From Lachnospiraceae bacterium AF51-6-b8A (GTDB lineage Bacteria; Bacillota; Clostridia; Lachnospirales; Lachnospiraceae): a DNA stretch of 64,000 nt. The position numbers and the translations under genes were made by a program. Below, one piece after another: positions 18,426 through 27,202 of this stretch. Location: contig JAQCZH010000002.1 in the NCBI GenBank assembly GCA_027682585.1, positions 620,001 through 684,000 on the forward strand. The letters are read 5' to 3'. A model generated the notes under the pieces. The model worked only from the letters and a program-made list of their open reading frames with translations. It was not told the DNA's origin and did no database searches. Every line of letters begins with the position of its first letter. Within the stretch, counting starts at the first letter, position 1.

Positions 18426-18845
18426 CACCTGTCTTTCCATTTTGTTCGCCGCATGGATGTCTGTGAGAGCGGTTTCCCCTGCCCCTATCTCCCTGTGGTA
18501 TATGTGTAAAATTGGATGCAGAGACATCAGATGCGTGAGAAAAAGGTCGAAACAGTCTTTACTGACTGCCCTTGTCTTCTCTGTAAGAGAGCAGCCATCA
18601 TTAACTTTTATCTTGCTGATTATTCGGGAAATGCCAGAAATAGCAATATGTTCTGCCGTCGGCTGAGGAATCTCTTTTCCCTATCCCCGAAGGGGAAAAA
18701 TATGCCCTTCTTCTCAACTGGGCTTCTTTCTACCCTAATAGATAGCATCCCCTCGCTTATATGGCAAGTGTCTGAGAGGTACACCCGCCAATCATGACGA
18801 AATTCTGTTTTTTCCTGCTAAGCGTTTGACGGGAATCCTGCATTA
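18426..18845. other. intergenic stretch without a recognised gene
   Basis: This part of the 793-base gap between the GH18 gene and mecA holds several minor hairpins (for example CAGTC/GACTG near 18553-18568 and CCCC/GGGG near 18685-18695). A weak minus-strand promoter of the form TTGCCA-17-TATCTA lies around 18735-18770. I see no protein-coding signal. Confidence 0.4.
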
Positions 18846-18874
18846 TTGCGAATTTCCTAAAATCTTACTATAAT
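18846..18874 (+). promoter_or_regulatory. mecA promoter
   Basis: TTGCGA (18846-18851) and a perfect TATAAT (18869-18874) are 17 bases apart, about 30 bases before the mecA ATG. Confidence 0.7.
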
Positions 18875-18904
18875 AAATCGCACGCAATATCTACAGGAGG
18901 TTTC

Positions 18905-19582
18905 ATGAAGATTGAGAAACTCAGTGACCGACAGGTTCGTTTCCATATTACCCGCTCCGACCTGGAGCACAGAGGGATCAAGCTGGCTGAATTCGCCTAT
19001 GGAAGTGATCGGGCCAAGGCTCTTTTTCGCGAACTCCTGCTCTGGGCTGAATACAAATTCAACTTTGCTGCCCATGACATCCCGATTATGATCGAGGCCG
19101 TTCCTGTCAACGCGGATGAAATCATTCTCATCGTCACCAAACTGAATCCGCAGGAGCTCGAGGCATATCAACAGAATAACAGGGATAAAAGTGCTATCTC
19201 CTCCGATCACAATCCCAGACAGGATCCAGGCTTGCAGAATCCCATTCGGCATTTGATTCCTCCCCGCGTCCCAGCAGAGAAAACAGCCCTCTTCGCCGTT
19301 GATCGCCTGGAAGACCTCCTGTCTCTGGCCCAAAAGATCCCCCATCCGGATCGGGTTACTTCATCTCTCTACCGCGACCCCAAAAGCCAGGTCTATTATC
19401 TCCTGCTCAGTTCCCGTTCTGACAATCAGGAGGCGTTTGCTCTCATTCAGGCAATGACAAGCGAATACGGCAATCTGCTCAATGTTCCCAAATTCGGGGA
19501 GGTATATATCGCTGAGCGCTTTGAGTGCATTTTAGCGGAAGACGCCTTGACAAAGCTGCAGTCGCTCCACTCTATCAACTGA
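18905..19582 (+). CDS. mecA: adaptor protein MecA
   Basis: Adaptor that delivers substrates to the ClpC ATPase of the ClpCP protease. The 225-residue product has the N-terminal substrate-binding domain (MKIEKLSDRQVRFHITRSDL, then NADEIILIVTKLNPQELE), a polar linker (about 90-120) and the C-terminal ClpC-binding domain (LFAVDRLEDLLSLA, then YGNLLNVPKFGEVYIAERFE). Length equals the family norm. A perfect AGGAGG site and a good promoter precede it. In Bacilli MecA controls competence and other regulators; here comEB lies 4 kb away, but no functional link is implied. Confidence 0.92.
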   Translation: MKIEKLSDRQVRFHITRSDLEHRGIKLAEFAYGSDRAKALFRELLLWAEYKFNFAAHDIPIMIEAVPVNADEIILIVTKLNPQELEAYQQNNRDKSAISSDHNPRQDPGLQNPIRHLIPPRVPAEKTALFAVDRLEDLLSLAQKIPHPDRVTSSLYRDPKSQVYYLLLSSRSDNQEAFALIQAMTSEYGNLLNVPKFGEVYIAERFECILAEDALTKLQSLHSIN

Positions 19583-19668
19583 AACAATCTGTGAGGGATA
19601 ACATAGACCAGGCAAAACAGACCCGTGCTCCGGCAATTGAGCGCCCTTTCCATGAATTTACGGCAATC

Positions 19669-19700
19669 AAAAAAACCGCCTCCCTGATGAGAGACGGTTT
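19669..19700 (-). terminator. intrinsic terminator after the ferredoxin gene
   Basis: AAACCGCCTC (19673-19682) and GAGACGGTTT (19691-19700) form a 10-base stem with one mismatch; on the minus strand it is followed by seven T. In the other direction TTTCTTGC follows, so it may also serve mecA weakly. Confidence 0.8.
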
Positions 19701-19721
19701 CTTGCGTCACCTGAATTAAAT

Positions 19722-19892
19722 TTAGGCCTCGGCGGGAGCGCCTACAGGGCAAACTGCTGCGCAGGAACCGCAAGAGATGCAGGTATCCTCATCTACAACG
19801 TACTTGGAATCACCGGCGCTGATTGCGGATACAGGGCACTCAGGCTCGCAGGATCCACAGCTGATGCAATCGTCAGAAATAACGTATGCCAT
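19722..19892 (-). CDS. 2[4Fe-4S] ferredoxin
   Basis: Small cytoplasmic electron carrier of clostridial type. The 56-residue protein has two CxxCxxCxxxCP motifs: Cys9, 12, 15, 19 and Cys38, 41, 44, 48, each able to hold a 4Fe-4S cluster. The start MAYVISDDC follows an AGGAGG site; the longer upstream frame is rejected. It is a single-gene unit with a strong promoter and its own terminator, suggesting high expression. It is divergent from the DUF1858 gene. Confidence 0.95.
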   Translation of the reverse strand: MAYVISDDCISCGSCEPECPVSAISAGDSKYVVDEDTCISCGSCAAVCPVGAPAEA

Positions 19893-19946
19893 TTGAAAAC
19901 CTCCTGTAAAATATCTTTTTAAATCTACCATCCTGTTGGTATGCTC

Positions 19947-19975
19947 ATTATATGGTTGAAAAATGTCCTTGACAA
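19947..19975 (-). promoter_or_regulatory. ferredoxin promoter
   Basis: Minus-strand TTGTCA (19970-19975) and perfect TATAAT (19947-19952), 17 bases apart. A 12-base palindrome lies just upstream. Confidence 0.8.
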
Positions 19976-19983
19976 GTACTAAT

Positions 19984-20136
19984 TTGTGTACACAATTGTT
20001 AGCCAGACCTAGCAAAATAACCTGTGTATTCCAGCCTTCTTTCGTGTGCTCAATCATTTTTTAGCCCTACTTGTTGTGTTTACAACGTATTTGCGGGTAA
20101 AATCATGTAAGATATCTTCATACGTTGTCCTTACAG
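19984..20136. promoter_or_regulatory. operator-like palindromes between ferredoxin and DUF1858 genes
   Basis: Three related sites occur: TTGTGTACACAA (19984-19995, perfect palindrome), TTGTGTTTACAA (20074-20085) and TTGTCCTTACAG (20125-20136). In addition ACAACGTAT (20082-20090) is perfectly inverted as ATACGTTGT (20120-20128). Positioned between divergent genes and adjacent to the ferredoxin -35 box, they look like binding sites for one regulator. A weak plus-strand promoter TTGCGG-16-TATCTT (20092-20119) lies inside. Confidence 0.45.
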
Positions 20137-20209
20137 GGGGCAGGTGTTAAGATCTAGAACAGTTTGGCTGTACTTTGCACCCCGTACAGCATTTCCAGGA
20201 GGTAGAACA

Positions 20210-20452
20210 ATGGCAGAAAACAGTGCACCTGTAGTAAACAAAGATACCATGATCGGAGAACTCATGCAGATTGACCCCGAGCTGGCCCCTATTCTGATGA
20301 GTATCGGCATGCATTGCCTGGGCTGCCCCTCTTCTCAGATGGAGACCATTGCGGAGGCTGCCATGGTTCATGGCTATGACGCTGACGATCTGGTGGATGA
20401 AATCAATTCCTATCTGTCCGCCAAGGCCGCTTCTAAGCCTGCGCAGAAATAG
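20210..20452 (+). CDS. DUF1858 domain protein
   Basis: Small protein of 80 residues with the DUF1858 domain, recognised by MIGELMQIDPELAPILMSIGMHCLGCPSS then METIAEAAMVHG read in pieces; the HCLGC cysteine pair is the family hallmark. Such domains occur alone or with hybrid-cluster and iron-sulfur repair proteins, so a redox or metal role is likely but unproven. The start follows a perfect AGGAGG site. It is divergent from the ferredoxin gene with shared operator-like repeats, which hints at common regulation. Confidence 0.85.
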   Translation: MAENSAPVVNKDTMIGELMQIDPELAPILMSIGMHCLGCPSSQMETIAEAAMVHGYDADDLVDEINSYLSAKAASKPAQK

Positions 20453-20571
20453 GCTCTGCTGTTGCCCTGGCTTTGTGTCGTCATGTTCATGCAGTTCTCA
20501 GCCTGTACGGGCATAAGATTCGTTCTGCGGCAGCACGAACACGCCTTTTCTCCTATCACCCTATAAGCCTA

Positions 20572-20629
20572 AAAGAGGGTCCGGCTCCATGTAACTGTCT
20601 TCCCAGCTACGCGGAGTCGGATCCTCTTT
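20572..20629. terminator. bidirectional terminator between DUF1858 gene and dnaB
   Basis: A long stem pairs AAAGAGGGTCCGGCTCC (20572-20588) with GGAGTCGGATCCTCTTT (20613-20629), with few mismatches. T-rich bases follow on both strands (TTTTAGG on minus, CATTTT on plus), so it can end both convergent transcripts. Confidence 0.75.
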
Positions 20630-20686
20630 GCGCATTTTCGCAGGAATTCTCCTGCTCCCTGTGCTGATTCTGACCGGCACAGCTTG

Positions 20687-22039
20687 TCAGGCAGACGAAC
20701 CCCTGTCATGTTCCTTATTGGCAAATTTCGTGTACTCAGGCAGCCAGACCAGTTCAACCGTACCGATGGGACCATTTCTCTGCTTGGCGATAATGATCTC
20801 TGAGATTCCCTTGAGTTCTGTATCGTGATTATAGTAATCATCGCGATAAATAAACATAACGACGTCCGCATCCTGCTCAATCGCTCCGGACTCCCGCAGA
20901 TCCGACAGCATGGGACGGTGGTCCGGTCTCTGCTCCACAGCTCGTGACAGCTGGGAAAGAGCAACAACCGGAACATTTAACTCACGGGCCACCGCCTTGA
21001 GCGAGCGGGATATCTCGGAAATCTCCTGCTGCCTGGACTCGGACCGGCCGCCCGAAGAGCCGTTCATCAGCTGCAGGTAATCAATAATGATGACATCCAG
21101 CCCCTTCTCCAGCTTGAACTTGCGGCACTTGGACCGAAGTTCAGAGACTGTGATTCCAGGCGTATCATCAATAATCATCTTCGAGTTGCCAACGACACCG
21201 GCGCCCTCGATCAGCTGCTCCCACTCGAAATCCTGCAGGTTCCCGGTGCGCAGTTTCTGAGCATCTACTCTGGCTTCCAGGGAGAAGAGGCGGTTGACCA
21301 GCTGCTCCTTACTCATCTCCAGGGAGAAAATCGCCGCTGCCTTACCCTCATGAAAGCAGATGTGCTGAGCCATATTCAGGACAAATGCCGTTTTCCCCAT
21401 AGAGGGACGAGCCGCGATCAGGATCAGATCTGAGGGCTGCAGACCGGCCGTCTTATAATCCAGATCATAGAAACCGGTCGGAATTCCCGTGACCGTCCCC
21501 TTCTGCCTGGCTGCTGCCTCAATCTTATCCAGAGCATGCAGAACAACCTGGTCAATGGGAACATAATCTCCGCCTCCCCGGTTCTGCACCAGCTGAAAGA
21601 TCTCTCTCTCTGTGCGATCCATAATAACCGCCGCTTCTTCTTTTCCTTCGTAACAGGCATTCTCAATCTCCTGATTCACCCGGATAATATTGCGCAGCAT
21701 GGCCTTCTCTTTGACAATCTTAGCGTAAGAAGCCACATTGACAGAGACCGGAACGGCCGCCACCAGATCTGCCACATAATCAAGGCTTGCCACTTCCGGA
21801 GGCACTTCCTTCTGTCTGAGTTTGTTCTGCAGGGTGACGATATCAACCGGCTGTCCCGCATTATAGAGCTCTGCAATACACGCAAAGAGAACCCCATACT
21901 GCTCGTGATAGAAATCCTCTTTGGTCAGAATCCCCACAGCGGAGACGATGGCCTCTCTGTCCATAATCATAGAACCAACAACAGACTGCTCCGCCTCTAA
22001 AGAGTTGGGCATGATCCGTTTCATCAGTGTCTCATCCAT
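20687..22039 (-). CDS. dnaB: replicative DNA helicase DnaB
   Basis: Hexameric 5'-3' helicase at the replication fork (called DnaC in Bacillus). The 450-residue product has the N-terminal DnaB domain (LEAEQSVVGSMI), Walker A ARPSMGKTA near 210, and the RecA-like core with DYLQLM and the SRSLKAVARELNVPV block. Length is typical. No intein is present. It lies three bases after rplI in a gdpP-rplI-dnaB operon, an arrangement common in Firmicutes. Confidence 0.97.
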   Translation of the reverse strand: MDETLMKRIMPNSLEAEQSVVGSMIMDREAIVSAVGILTKEDFYHEQYGVLFACIAELYNAGQPVDIVTLQNKLRQKEVPPEVASLDYVADLVAAVPVSVNVASYAKIVKEKAMLRNIIRVNQEIENACYEGKEEAAVIMDRTEREIFQLVQNRGGGDYVPIDQVVLHALDKIEAAARQKGTVTGIPTGFYDLDYKTAGLQPSDLILIAARPSMGKTAFVLNMAQHICFHEGKAAAIFSLEMSKEQLVNRLFSLEARVDAQKLRTGNLQDFEWEQLIEGAGVVGNSKMIIDDTPGITVSELRSKCRKFKLEKGLDVIIIDYLQLMNGSSGGRSESRQQEISEISRSLKAVARELNVPVVALSQLSRAVEQRPDHRPMLSDLRESGAIEQDADVVMFIYRDDYYNHDTELKGISEIIIAKQRNGPIGTVELVWLPEYTKFANKEHDRGSSA

Positions 22040-22042
22040 AGC

Positions 22043-22489
22043 TTATGCTTCTCCGACATGCACGCGAAGAATCGCCGTCACCTGGGGATGCAGCTTAACC
22101 TTAATCTCATGCATACCAAGAGAGCGAATGGGTTCTTCAAGGATAATTTTCTTCTTGTCCAGAACCTGATCATACTGTTTCTTAACCTCGTCGGCGATCT
22201 CCTTTGAGGAGACGGAACCAAAGACCTTGCCGTTTTCACCGGTCTTAATCGCAGTCTCTACCTTCCAGCCCTTCATGGCCTCTGCCATCTCCTGCGCTGC
22301 GGCAAGGTGCTCCGCTGCCAGTCTGGCATCATTCTTCGCGCGGAGCTTCAGATCATTTAAATTCTTAGGGGTGGCTTCCAGCCCCCATTTCTTGGCGATG
22401 AGAACATTCCTGGCGTATCCGTCACTGACATTGATAACATCGCCCTTCTTCCCATGGCCTGCCACATCCTGCAATAATACGACCTTCAT
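22043..22489 (-). CDS. rplI: 50S ribosomal protein L9
   Basis: Large-subunit protein bL9 at the base of the L1 stalk. The 148-residue product begins MKVVLLQDVAGHGKKGDVI, the family signature, followed by VSDGYARNVLIAKKWGLEAT, the long central helix and the C-terminal globular domain. The ATG overlaps the stop of gdpP (TAATG), indicating coupling. Confidence 0.98.
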   Translation of the reverse strand: MKVVLLQDVAGHGKKGDVINVSDGYARNVLIAKKWGLEATPKNLNDLKLRAKNDARLAAEHLAAAQEMAEAMKGWKVETAIKTGENGKVFGSVSSKEIADEVKKQYDQVLDKKKIILEEPIRSLGMHEIKVKLHPQVTAILRVHVGEA

Positions 22490-24537
22490 TACAAATCTCC
22501 TTTATTTACATGCTCGTCAATCAGTTCTATCAGCTTTTGCTTGACTTCATCAATATCAGCTCCCGGGATCTGAGCTCCCGCAATGTTGAGATGACCGCCG
22601 CCGCCCAGCTGCTCCATCAATTTCTGCACATCCACCTCATCAATGGATCTGGCGGATATATAGACCTTGCCTCTATAGTCAGTAATCACAAACGACGCCT
22701 TAATTCCGACGATATTCAGCAGTTCATTCGCCGCCTGTGCCCCCACAATAGTCGGAGATTCCACATCCATGGTCTCACAGACCGCCACAGCATAGTGATC
22801 ATGATAGACCTCCGAATCACGAACCACCTGTGCCCTGGCCTTATAGGTCGCCATATCCTCGCGAAGCATCTTGCGAACCCGGATCACATCGGCGCCATTT
22901 CTCCGAAGATAAGCCGCCGCCTCGAAAGTGCGAACTCCGACCTTGGCCGCGAAATTATCCGTATCAATCAGAATGCCCGCGTAAATGCAATCTGCCTCTG
23001 CGGGCCGCAACTGTACCTTCTCCGAAAAATACTGCAGAACTTCTGCAATCATCTCACAGGCGGAGGAAGCATAGGGCTCAATGTAACTTAAGACCGGATT
23101 CTGCACGACCTCCTCCCCCTGACGATGGTGATCAAAAACCACAATATGGCGGGTTCGGTTGAGCAGATCCGGCGCCACCGTATAGTTGGGCCGATTGGTA
23201 TCCACAACCACAACCAGCGCATGCTTGTCAACAATCTGCAGGGCCTCCTCCGGACTGATAATCATGTGCTCCGGATATCCCCGCTCCCCGGTGAAGAGGG
23301 AGACCAACGGGCGCAGAGAAGAAGTCACCGTGTCGACGACGATCCTGGCTTCTTTCCCCAGTTCCCGAGCTGCCACATAGACGCCGACCGCCGCCCCAAA
23401 CGCGTCAATATCTGTGATTTTATGCCCCATCACAAGAATGGTATCGCGGGAAGTCATAATCTCCCGCAGGGCCTGTGCCTTAACCCGGGCCTTAACTCGG
23501 GTATTCTTCTCTACCTCTCTGCCCCGGATGCCATAATAGCGAATCTCATCCCCAGACTTAATGGCAGCCTGCGATCCTCCGCGGCCCAAGGCCAGATCCA
23601 TGGCAGCTCTGGCATACTCTGTATTCTGCGTATAGCTCCTGCCCCCCAGGCCAATACCAATGGACAGGGTGATCTCATTGTCGTTACCGGCCTTGGTATT
23701 CTTGATCTCTTCCAGAATCGAGAATTGATCTTCTTCCATTCTGGCCAGATACTTGCGCTGGAACAAAACGATGTACTTGTCGCGGTCATTTTTGCGAACA
23801 ATGGCGTCGGAACTCTGAAAATATTTGTTGACCTTGCGGTCAATCAGAGCGACCAGAAGAGCCCGGCGCACCGCCTCGACGGAATCAATGGTCTCCTCAT
23901 AGTTATCAATACTGACCTGCGCAACCACGAGTTCCTGATCAATATTCTTCTGACGCAGGCTTACAAGTCTGGTCTCATCAAAGAGCATAAAGGCGATAAC
24001 CCTGTCCATGCTGAGATTGAGAGCACTGGTCGCCTGTCTCTTCTCTCTGAAGTTGTCAATGGTCAGCTGCTGCAGGGTAGCCCGATAGGAGTGATGATTG
24101 CTCTTCAAATCAAAGATCAGGGGATCCTCGCCGATTGCCGCAATGCGATCCTTGTTGATTTCTCCGAAGAGAGAAGTGACGGATTTCTGGAAGTCAGCGT
24201 CCTCTCCTGCCAGCTGAAAGAAAGCTTCGTTGCGCCAGAGGAAGCGCCCGTTGGTATCCAGGAGGGCATATGGGATTTCCAGCTTGCCCAGCAGTTCCTT
24301 CTGAACCGTCCCGTAACGGGTGGCAAAATTGATGATTTCCCGGTTGAGTTGTTCTCTGTTCCAGCGGTAGAAAGCCCAAATCACCAGAGCATAGACCAGA
24401 ATACATGGCACCGCGAAAAGAGCTAGTTTTAAGTTGAGAAAAAAGAGGACAATATCACCGAGCACAAAGAGGACGATGACATAGAGCGGAGCCTTCAGAT
24501 AGTGGTCCAGCTTGCCTCTGTAGATCAAAGTGTTCAC
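22489..24537 (-). CDS. gdpP: cyclic di-AMP phosphodiesterase GdpP (DHH/DHHA1)
   Basis: Membrane enzyme that hydrolyses c-di-AMP to pApA. The 682-residue protein has two N-terminal membrane helices (about 15-55), a PAS-like domain (about 70-170), a degenerate GGDEF domain (about 175-300) and a DHH/DHHA1 catalytic part with ITDIDAFGA, VDTNRPNY, FDHHRQG and the C-terminal GGGGHLNIAGA. All metal-binding Asp and His motifs are intact. A GTG start with AGGAG is used. Its presence means this cell makes c-di-AMP. Confidence 0.95.
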   Translation of the reverse strand: MNTLIYRGKLDHYLKAPLYVIVLFVLGDIVLFFLNLKLALFAVPCILVYALVIWAFYRWNREQLNREIINFATRYGTVQKELLGKLEIPYALLDTNGRFLWRNEAFFQLAGEDADFQKSVTSLFGEINKDRIAAIGEDPLIFDLKSNHHSYRATLQQLTIDNFREKRQATSALNLSMDRVIAFMLFDETRLVSLRQKNIDQELVVAQVSIDNYEETIDSVEAVRRALLVALIDRKVNKYFQSSDAIVRKNDRDKYIVLFQRKYLARMEEDQFSILEEIKNTKAGNDNEITLSIGIGLGGRSYTQNTEYARAAMDLALGRGGSQAAIKSGDEIRYYGIRGREVEKNTRVKARVKAQALREIMTSRDTILVMGHKITDIDAFGAAVGVYVAARELGKEARIVVDTVTSSLRPLVSLFTGERGYPEHMIISPEEALQIVDKHALVVVVDTNRPNYTVAPDLLNRTRHIVVFDHHRQGEEVVQNPVLSYIEPYASSACEMIAEVLQYFSEKVQLRPAEADCIYAGILIDTDNFAAKVGVRTFEAAAYLRRNGADVIRVRKMLREDMATYKARAQVVRDSEVYHDHYAVAVCETMDVESPTIVGAQAANELLNIVGIKASFVITDYRGKVYISARSIDEVDVQKLMEQLGGGGHLNIAGAQIPGADIDEVKQKLIELIDEHVNKGDL

Positions 24538-24617
24538 TGCCTTATCTCCTTTTTATCCGCTTCTGGTTCCCTTCGGGTTCTCAATCACCACCCAATGGGA
24601 GACAGAAGACCAAATAT

Positions 24618-24646
24618 AGTATAGCATTTGCCCCAATTCCTGGCTA
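24618..24646 (-). promoter_or_regulatory. gdpP operon promoter candidate
   Basis: Minus-strand TAGCCA (24641-24646) and TATACT (24618-24623) with 17-base spacing. The leader to gdpP would be about 75 bases. The rest of 24538-24869 shows only the next promoter. Confidence 0.45.
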
Positions 24647-24805
24647 TATCTGCCGATCCATACGACCCATGAAGATCCCCCTGTCGGAATGCGGAATCCG
24701 GGCAGCTCATGAAAATTCCTGCCGAAACACAAAATATGTGCAGCCTGCCAAAACTCCCCCTCTTTTTTTGACGCTCTGCCCATAGGCGCTCCCGAAGACA
24801 TTTCC

Positions 24806-24811
24806 TATAAT
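24806..24811 (+). promoter_or_regulatory. -10 box candidate for the ABC ATPase gene
   Basis: A perfect TATAAT 58 bases before the ATG. No convincing -35 hexamer is seen at the right distance, so an activator may be needed. Confidence 0.4.
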
Positions 24812-24869
24812 AAAAAAGACAAGACAATCGGACGGACGGGGGTTCGTTCGTATAGAGAAGGAGAACACT

Positions 24870-25982
24870 ATGTCAGAAGTAACACTGAAAAATGTCTGCA
24901 AGGTCTACCCCAACGGGTTCCAGGCCGTTAAAGACTTCAACCTTGAGATTCAGGACAAGGAGTTCATCATCTTCGTCGGACCTTCCGGATGCGGTAAGTC
25001 AACGACTCTCCGCATGGTTGCAGGTCTGGAGGAGATTTCCTCCGGTGACCTCATGATCGACGGCAAGCGCATGAATGACGTCGAGCCCAAGGATCGTGAT
25101 ATCGCCATGGTCTTTCAGAACTACGCTCTCTATCCTCACATGACCGTATATGACAATATGGCTTTCGGTCTCAAGCTCCGCAAGGTTCCCAAGGACGAGA
25201 TTGACAAGAAGGTCCGTGAGGCCGCAAAGATTCTCGACCTGGAAGCCCTCCTGGAACGCAAGCCCGCCGCTCTCTCCGGCGGCCAGAGACAGCGTGTCGC
25301 CATGGGACGTGCCATCGTGCGTAACCCCAAGGTCTTCCTCATGGACGAGCCCCTGTCCAACCTGGACGCCAAGCTTCGTGTCCAGATGCGAATTGAGATC
25401 GCCAAGCTCCATGCGAGACTGGGTGCCACCATCATCTATGTAACCCATGATCAGACCGAGGCCATGACCCTCGGTACCAGAATCGTCGTTATGAGCGCCG
25501 GTGTCGTTCAGCAGACAGATACTCCCGAGAACCTCTACAATCATCCCGCCAACCTCTTCGTTGCGACCTTCATCGGTTCTCCCCAGATGAACATCATGGA
25601 TGTCAAGCTGGAGGATAAGGACGGCAAGCTGGTTGCCAAGACCGTTGTCGGTGATCACGAGCTGACCATCCCTGAGAACAAGCAGGCACAGCTGAAGGCT
25701 TACGCCGGCAAGCAGGTCAAGATGGGCATCCGTCCCGAGGACATCTACGACGCCAATTACGCTGAGGGAGTCAACCAGAACGACGTCATCAAGGCAAGCA
25801 TCCGTGTATATGAGCTTCTTGGCGCTGAGGTCTTCCTCTACTTTGATTTCGGCGGTGTCCAGATGACCGCCCGCGTCAACCCCAACACAACCATCCGCCA
25901 GGGACAGGAAGCCACCTTCGCTCTGGATATGGAGAAGGCACATTTCTTCGATCTGGAGACCGAGAAGACAATCTGCGACTGA
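24870..25982 (+). CDS. ugpC: sugar ABC transporter ATPase, UgpC/MsmX type
   Basis: Cytoplasmic ATPase that powers carbohydrate ABC importers. The 370-residue protein has Walker A GPSGCGKST, Q-loop FQNYALYPHM, signature LSGGQRQR, Walker B VFLMDEPLSNLD, the H-loop THD, and a C-terminal TOBE/OB domain (GIRPEDIY). No permease or binding protein is adjacent, as expected for the shared MsmX-type ATPase that serves several importers. Codon choice is strongly biased to C-ending codons, unlike neighbours, which suggests high expression. A strong terminator follows. Confidence 0.93.
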   Translation: MSEVTLKNVCKVYPNGFQAVKDFNLEIQDKEFIIFVGPSGCGKSTTLRMVAGLEEISSGDLMIDGKRMNDVEPKDRDIAMVFQNYALYPHMTVYDNMAFGLKLRKVPKDEIDKKVREAAKILDLEALLERKPAALSGGQRQRVAMGRAIVRNPKVFLMDEPLSNLDAKLRVQMRIEIAKLHARLGATIIYVTHDQTEAMTLGTRIVVMSAGVVQQTDTPENLYNHPANLFVATFIGSPQMNIMDVKLEDKDGKLVAKTVVGDHELTIPENKQAQLKAYAGKQVKMGIRPEDIYDANYAEGVNQNDVIKASIRVYELLGAEVFLYFDFGGVQMTARVNPNTTIRQGQEATFALDMEKAHFFDLETEKTICD

Positions 25983-26025
25983 TTGGCCAAATATGAGTTA
26001 ACTGCTCAGATCATACTGTAATTTC

Positions 26026-26071
26026 GAGAGGCTGTGGAGAAATGAAACCCATTTCTCCACAGCCTCTCTTT
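26026..26071 (+). terminator. intrinsic terminator after the ABC ATPase gene
   Basis: A perfect stem of about 18 bases, GAGAGGCTGTGGAGAAATG (26026-26044) with its complement ending at 26068, loop of six bases, then CTTT. Confidence 0.88.
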
Positions 26072-26116
26072 ACCTCACCTTTATCCTTCCCATCAAAACA
26101 TTTTAACTTTCATCAT

Positions 26117-26154
26117 TTGGGAAAATACATACAAAGCGATATACTGAATTCAGT
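26117..26154 (+). promoter_or_regulatory. promoter and palindrome of the PucR/CdaR-type regulator
   Basis: TTGGGA (26117-26122) and TATACT (26140-26145) are 17 bases apart. A perfect 12-base palindrome ACTGAATTCAGT (26143-26154) covers the end of the -10 box and the likely start site, a plausible autoregulatory operator. Confidence 0.6.
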
Positions 26155-26209
26155 TGTTTTTATTTCCTGCCAATGATCAGGCAGCAGCAGACTTTCCGGG
26201 GGATTCGGC

Positions 26210-27115
26210 ATGAGCGATTCCAAAGAAATTCAAAATTTACTGGACCAGTTACAGGAGAGCACGGGGCTTCCGCTTCAACTCGGCTCCGCGCAGACTGCCC
26301 TTTCTGAGATGACCGACAGCGATGCAACCGTCAACAGGCTGCGCGAACTCCTGCGACTGACCAAGTCCAGTCGGGACAAGCACTACTTCCTTCGCCGCTA
26401 TCTGACCGGCCAACTGGAAGAAGATGAGATCGCCGGCGGCTTTGCCCGCCATCACATCCAGACAGATGCCAGACGAGCTCTTCTTCTGGTAGCTTTCCCC
26501 GAGGATCTGACCGAGGAAACCAGAAGCATTCTCAGCTCCATCTTCCCCCGCAGCCAGGTCTCTCCTCTTGCTATGGGGAGAGACCGGATTCTCTTAATTG
26601 TCAAAGACAGACGGTCCTCTCTTCCCTCTATGGTATCCACCTTACTTGATACGATGGCCTCAGAAGCTATGATCCGTATCAAAGTGGTCTATTCGGATCA
26701 GTCAGAAACAATGGCGCGCCTGCCCGCGGCTTATCAGGATCTGCTGACCAGCCTGATCATCGGCAGCACCTTCTATCCGGCCGAACAGATCTACGAGGCT
26801 GAGTCTCTTGGACTGGCTCGCCTGATCCACCGCCTGCCGGAGGACGTCTGCCAGCGCTACATGAGAGAGCATTTCTCGGATTACGATTTCGGACAAATGG
26901 ATCCCGACACCCTGCGGGCCATTCACACCCTCTTCAAGAATAATCTGAGTCTCTCTGAGACAGCCCGTCAGCTCTTCGTTCACCGCAATACTCTGGCTTA
27001 CCGCCTGGATAAGTTCCAGAAGGCTTCCGGCCTCGATGTGCGCAGCTTCGACGAGGCTATCACCTGCCGGATCGGCATGATGATCTGGCAAAAGCTCCAT
27101 CAGAAGTCGCGGTGA
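26210..27115 (+). CDS. PucR/CdaR family transcriptional regulator
   Basis: Predicted regulator of sugar or sugar-acid use. The 301-residue protein has an N-terminal region without a clear family signature and a C-terminal PucR-type helix-turn-helix: TLRAIHTLFKNNLSLSETAR then QLFVHRNTLAYRLDKFQ (about 235-275). The middle resembles the GGDEF-like domain of CdaR proteins. It lies downstream of the shared sugar ATPase but has its own promoter, so it may regulate that gene or itself. A GGGGGA site precedes the ATG. Confidence 0.8.
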   Translation: MSDSKEIQNLLDQLQESTGLPLQLGSAQTALSEMTDSDATVNRLRELLRLTKSSRDKHYFLRRYLTGQLEEDEIAGGFARHHIQTDARRALLLVAFPEDLTEETRSILSSIFPRSQVSPLAMGRDRILLIVKDRRSSLPSMVSTLLDTMASEAMIRIKVVYSDQSETMARLPAAYQDLLTSLIIGSTFYPAEQIYEAESLGLARLIHRLPEDVCQRYMREHFSDYDFGQMDPDTLRAIHTLFKNNLSLSETARQLFVHRNTLAYRLDKFQKASGLDVRSFDEAITCRIGMMIWQKLHQKSR

Positions 27116-27158
27116 ACTTACGCCGCCAAGACAAGCAATACTGTATTTTAAATGAATC

Positions 27159-27173
27159 TTTGATATCATCAAA
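27159..27173 (+). promoter_or_regulatory. perfect 6-3-6 palindrome ahead of the ImmA/IrrE gene
   Basis: TTTGAT ATC ATCAAA, 30 bases before the ATG. Its position over the presumed promoter fits autoregulation by the N-terminal HTH of the downstream protein. Confidence 0.5.
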
Positions 27174-27202
27174 CTAGCTGCAGATGAAAGGAGGTAGAAA
27201 CT

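Noticed and set aside
23125..24426. 433-codon open frame on the plus strand opposite gdpP
   Set aside because: It mirrors gdpP exactly, has no ribosome site or recognisable domain, and gdpP is certain.
24999..25943. 314-codon open frame opposite the ABC ATPase
   Set aside because: Caused by the strong codon bias of the sense gene; the peptide is low-complexity and resembles nothing.
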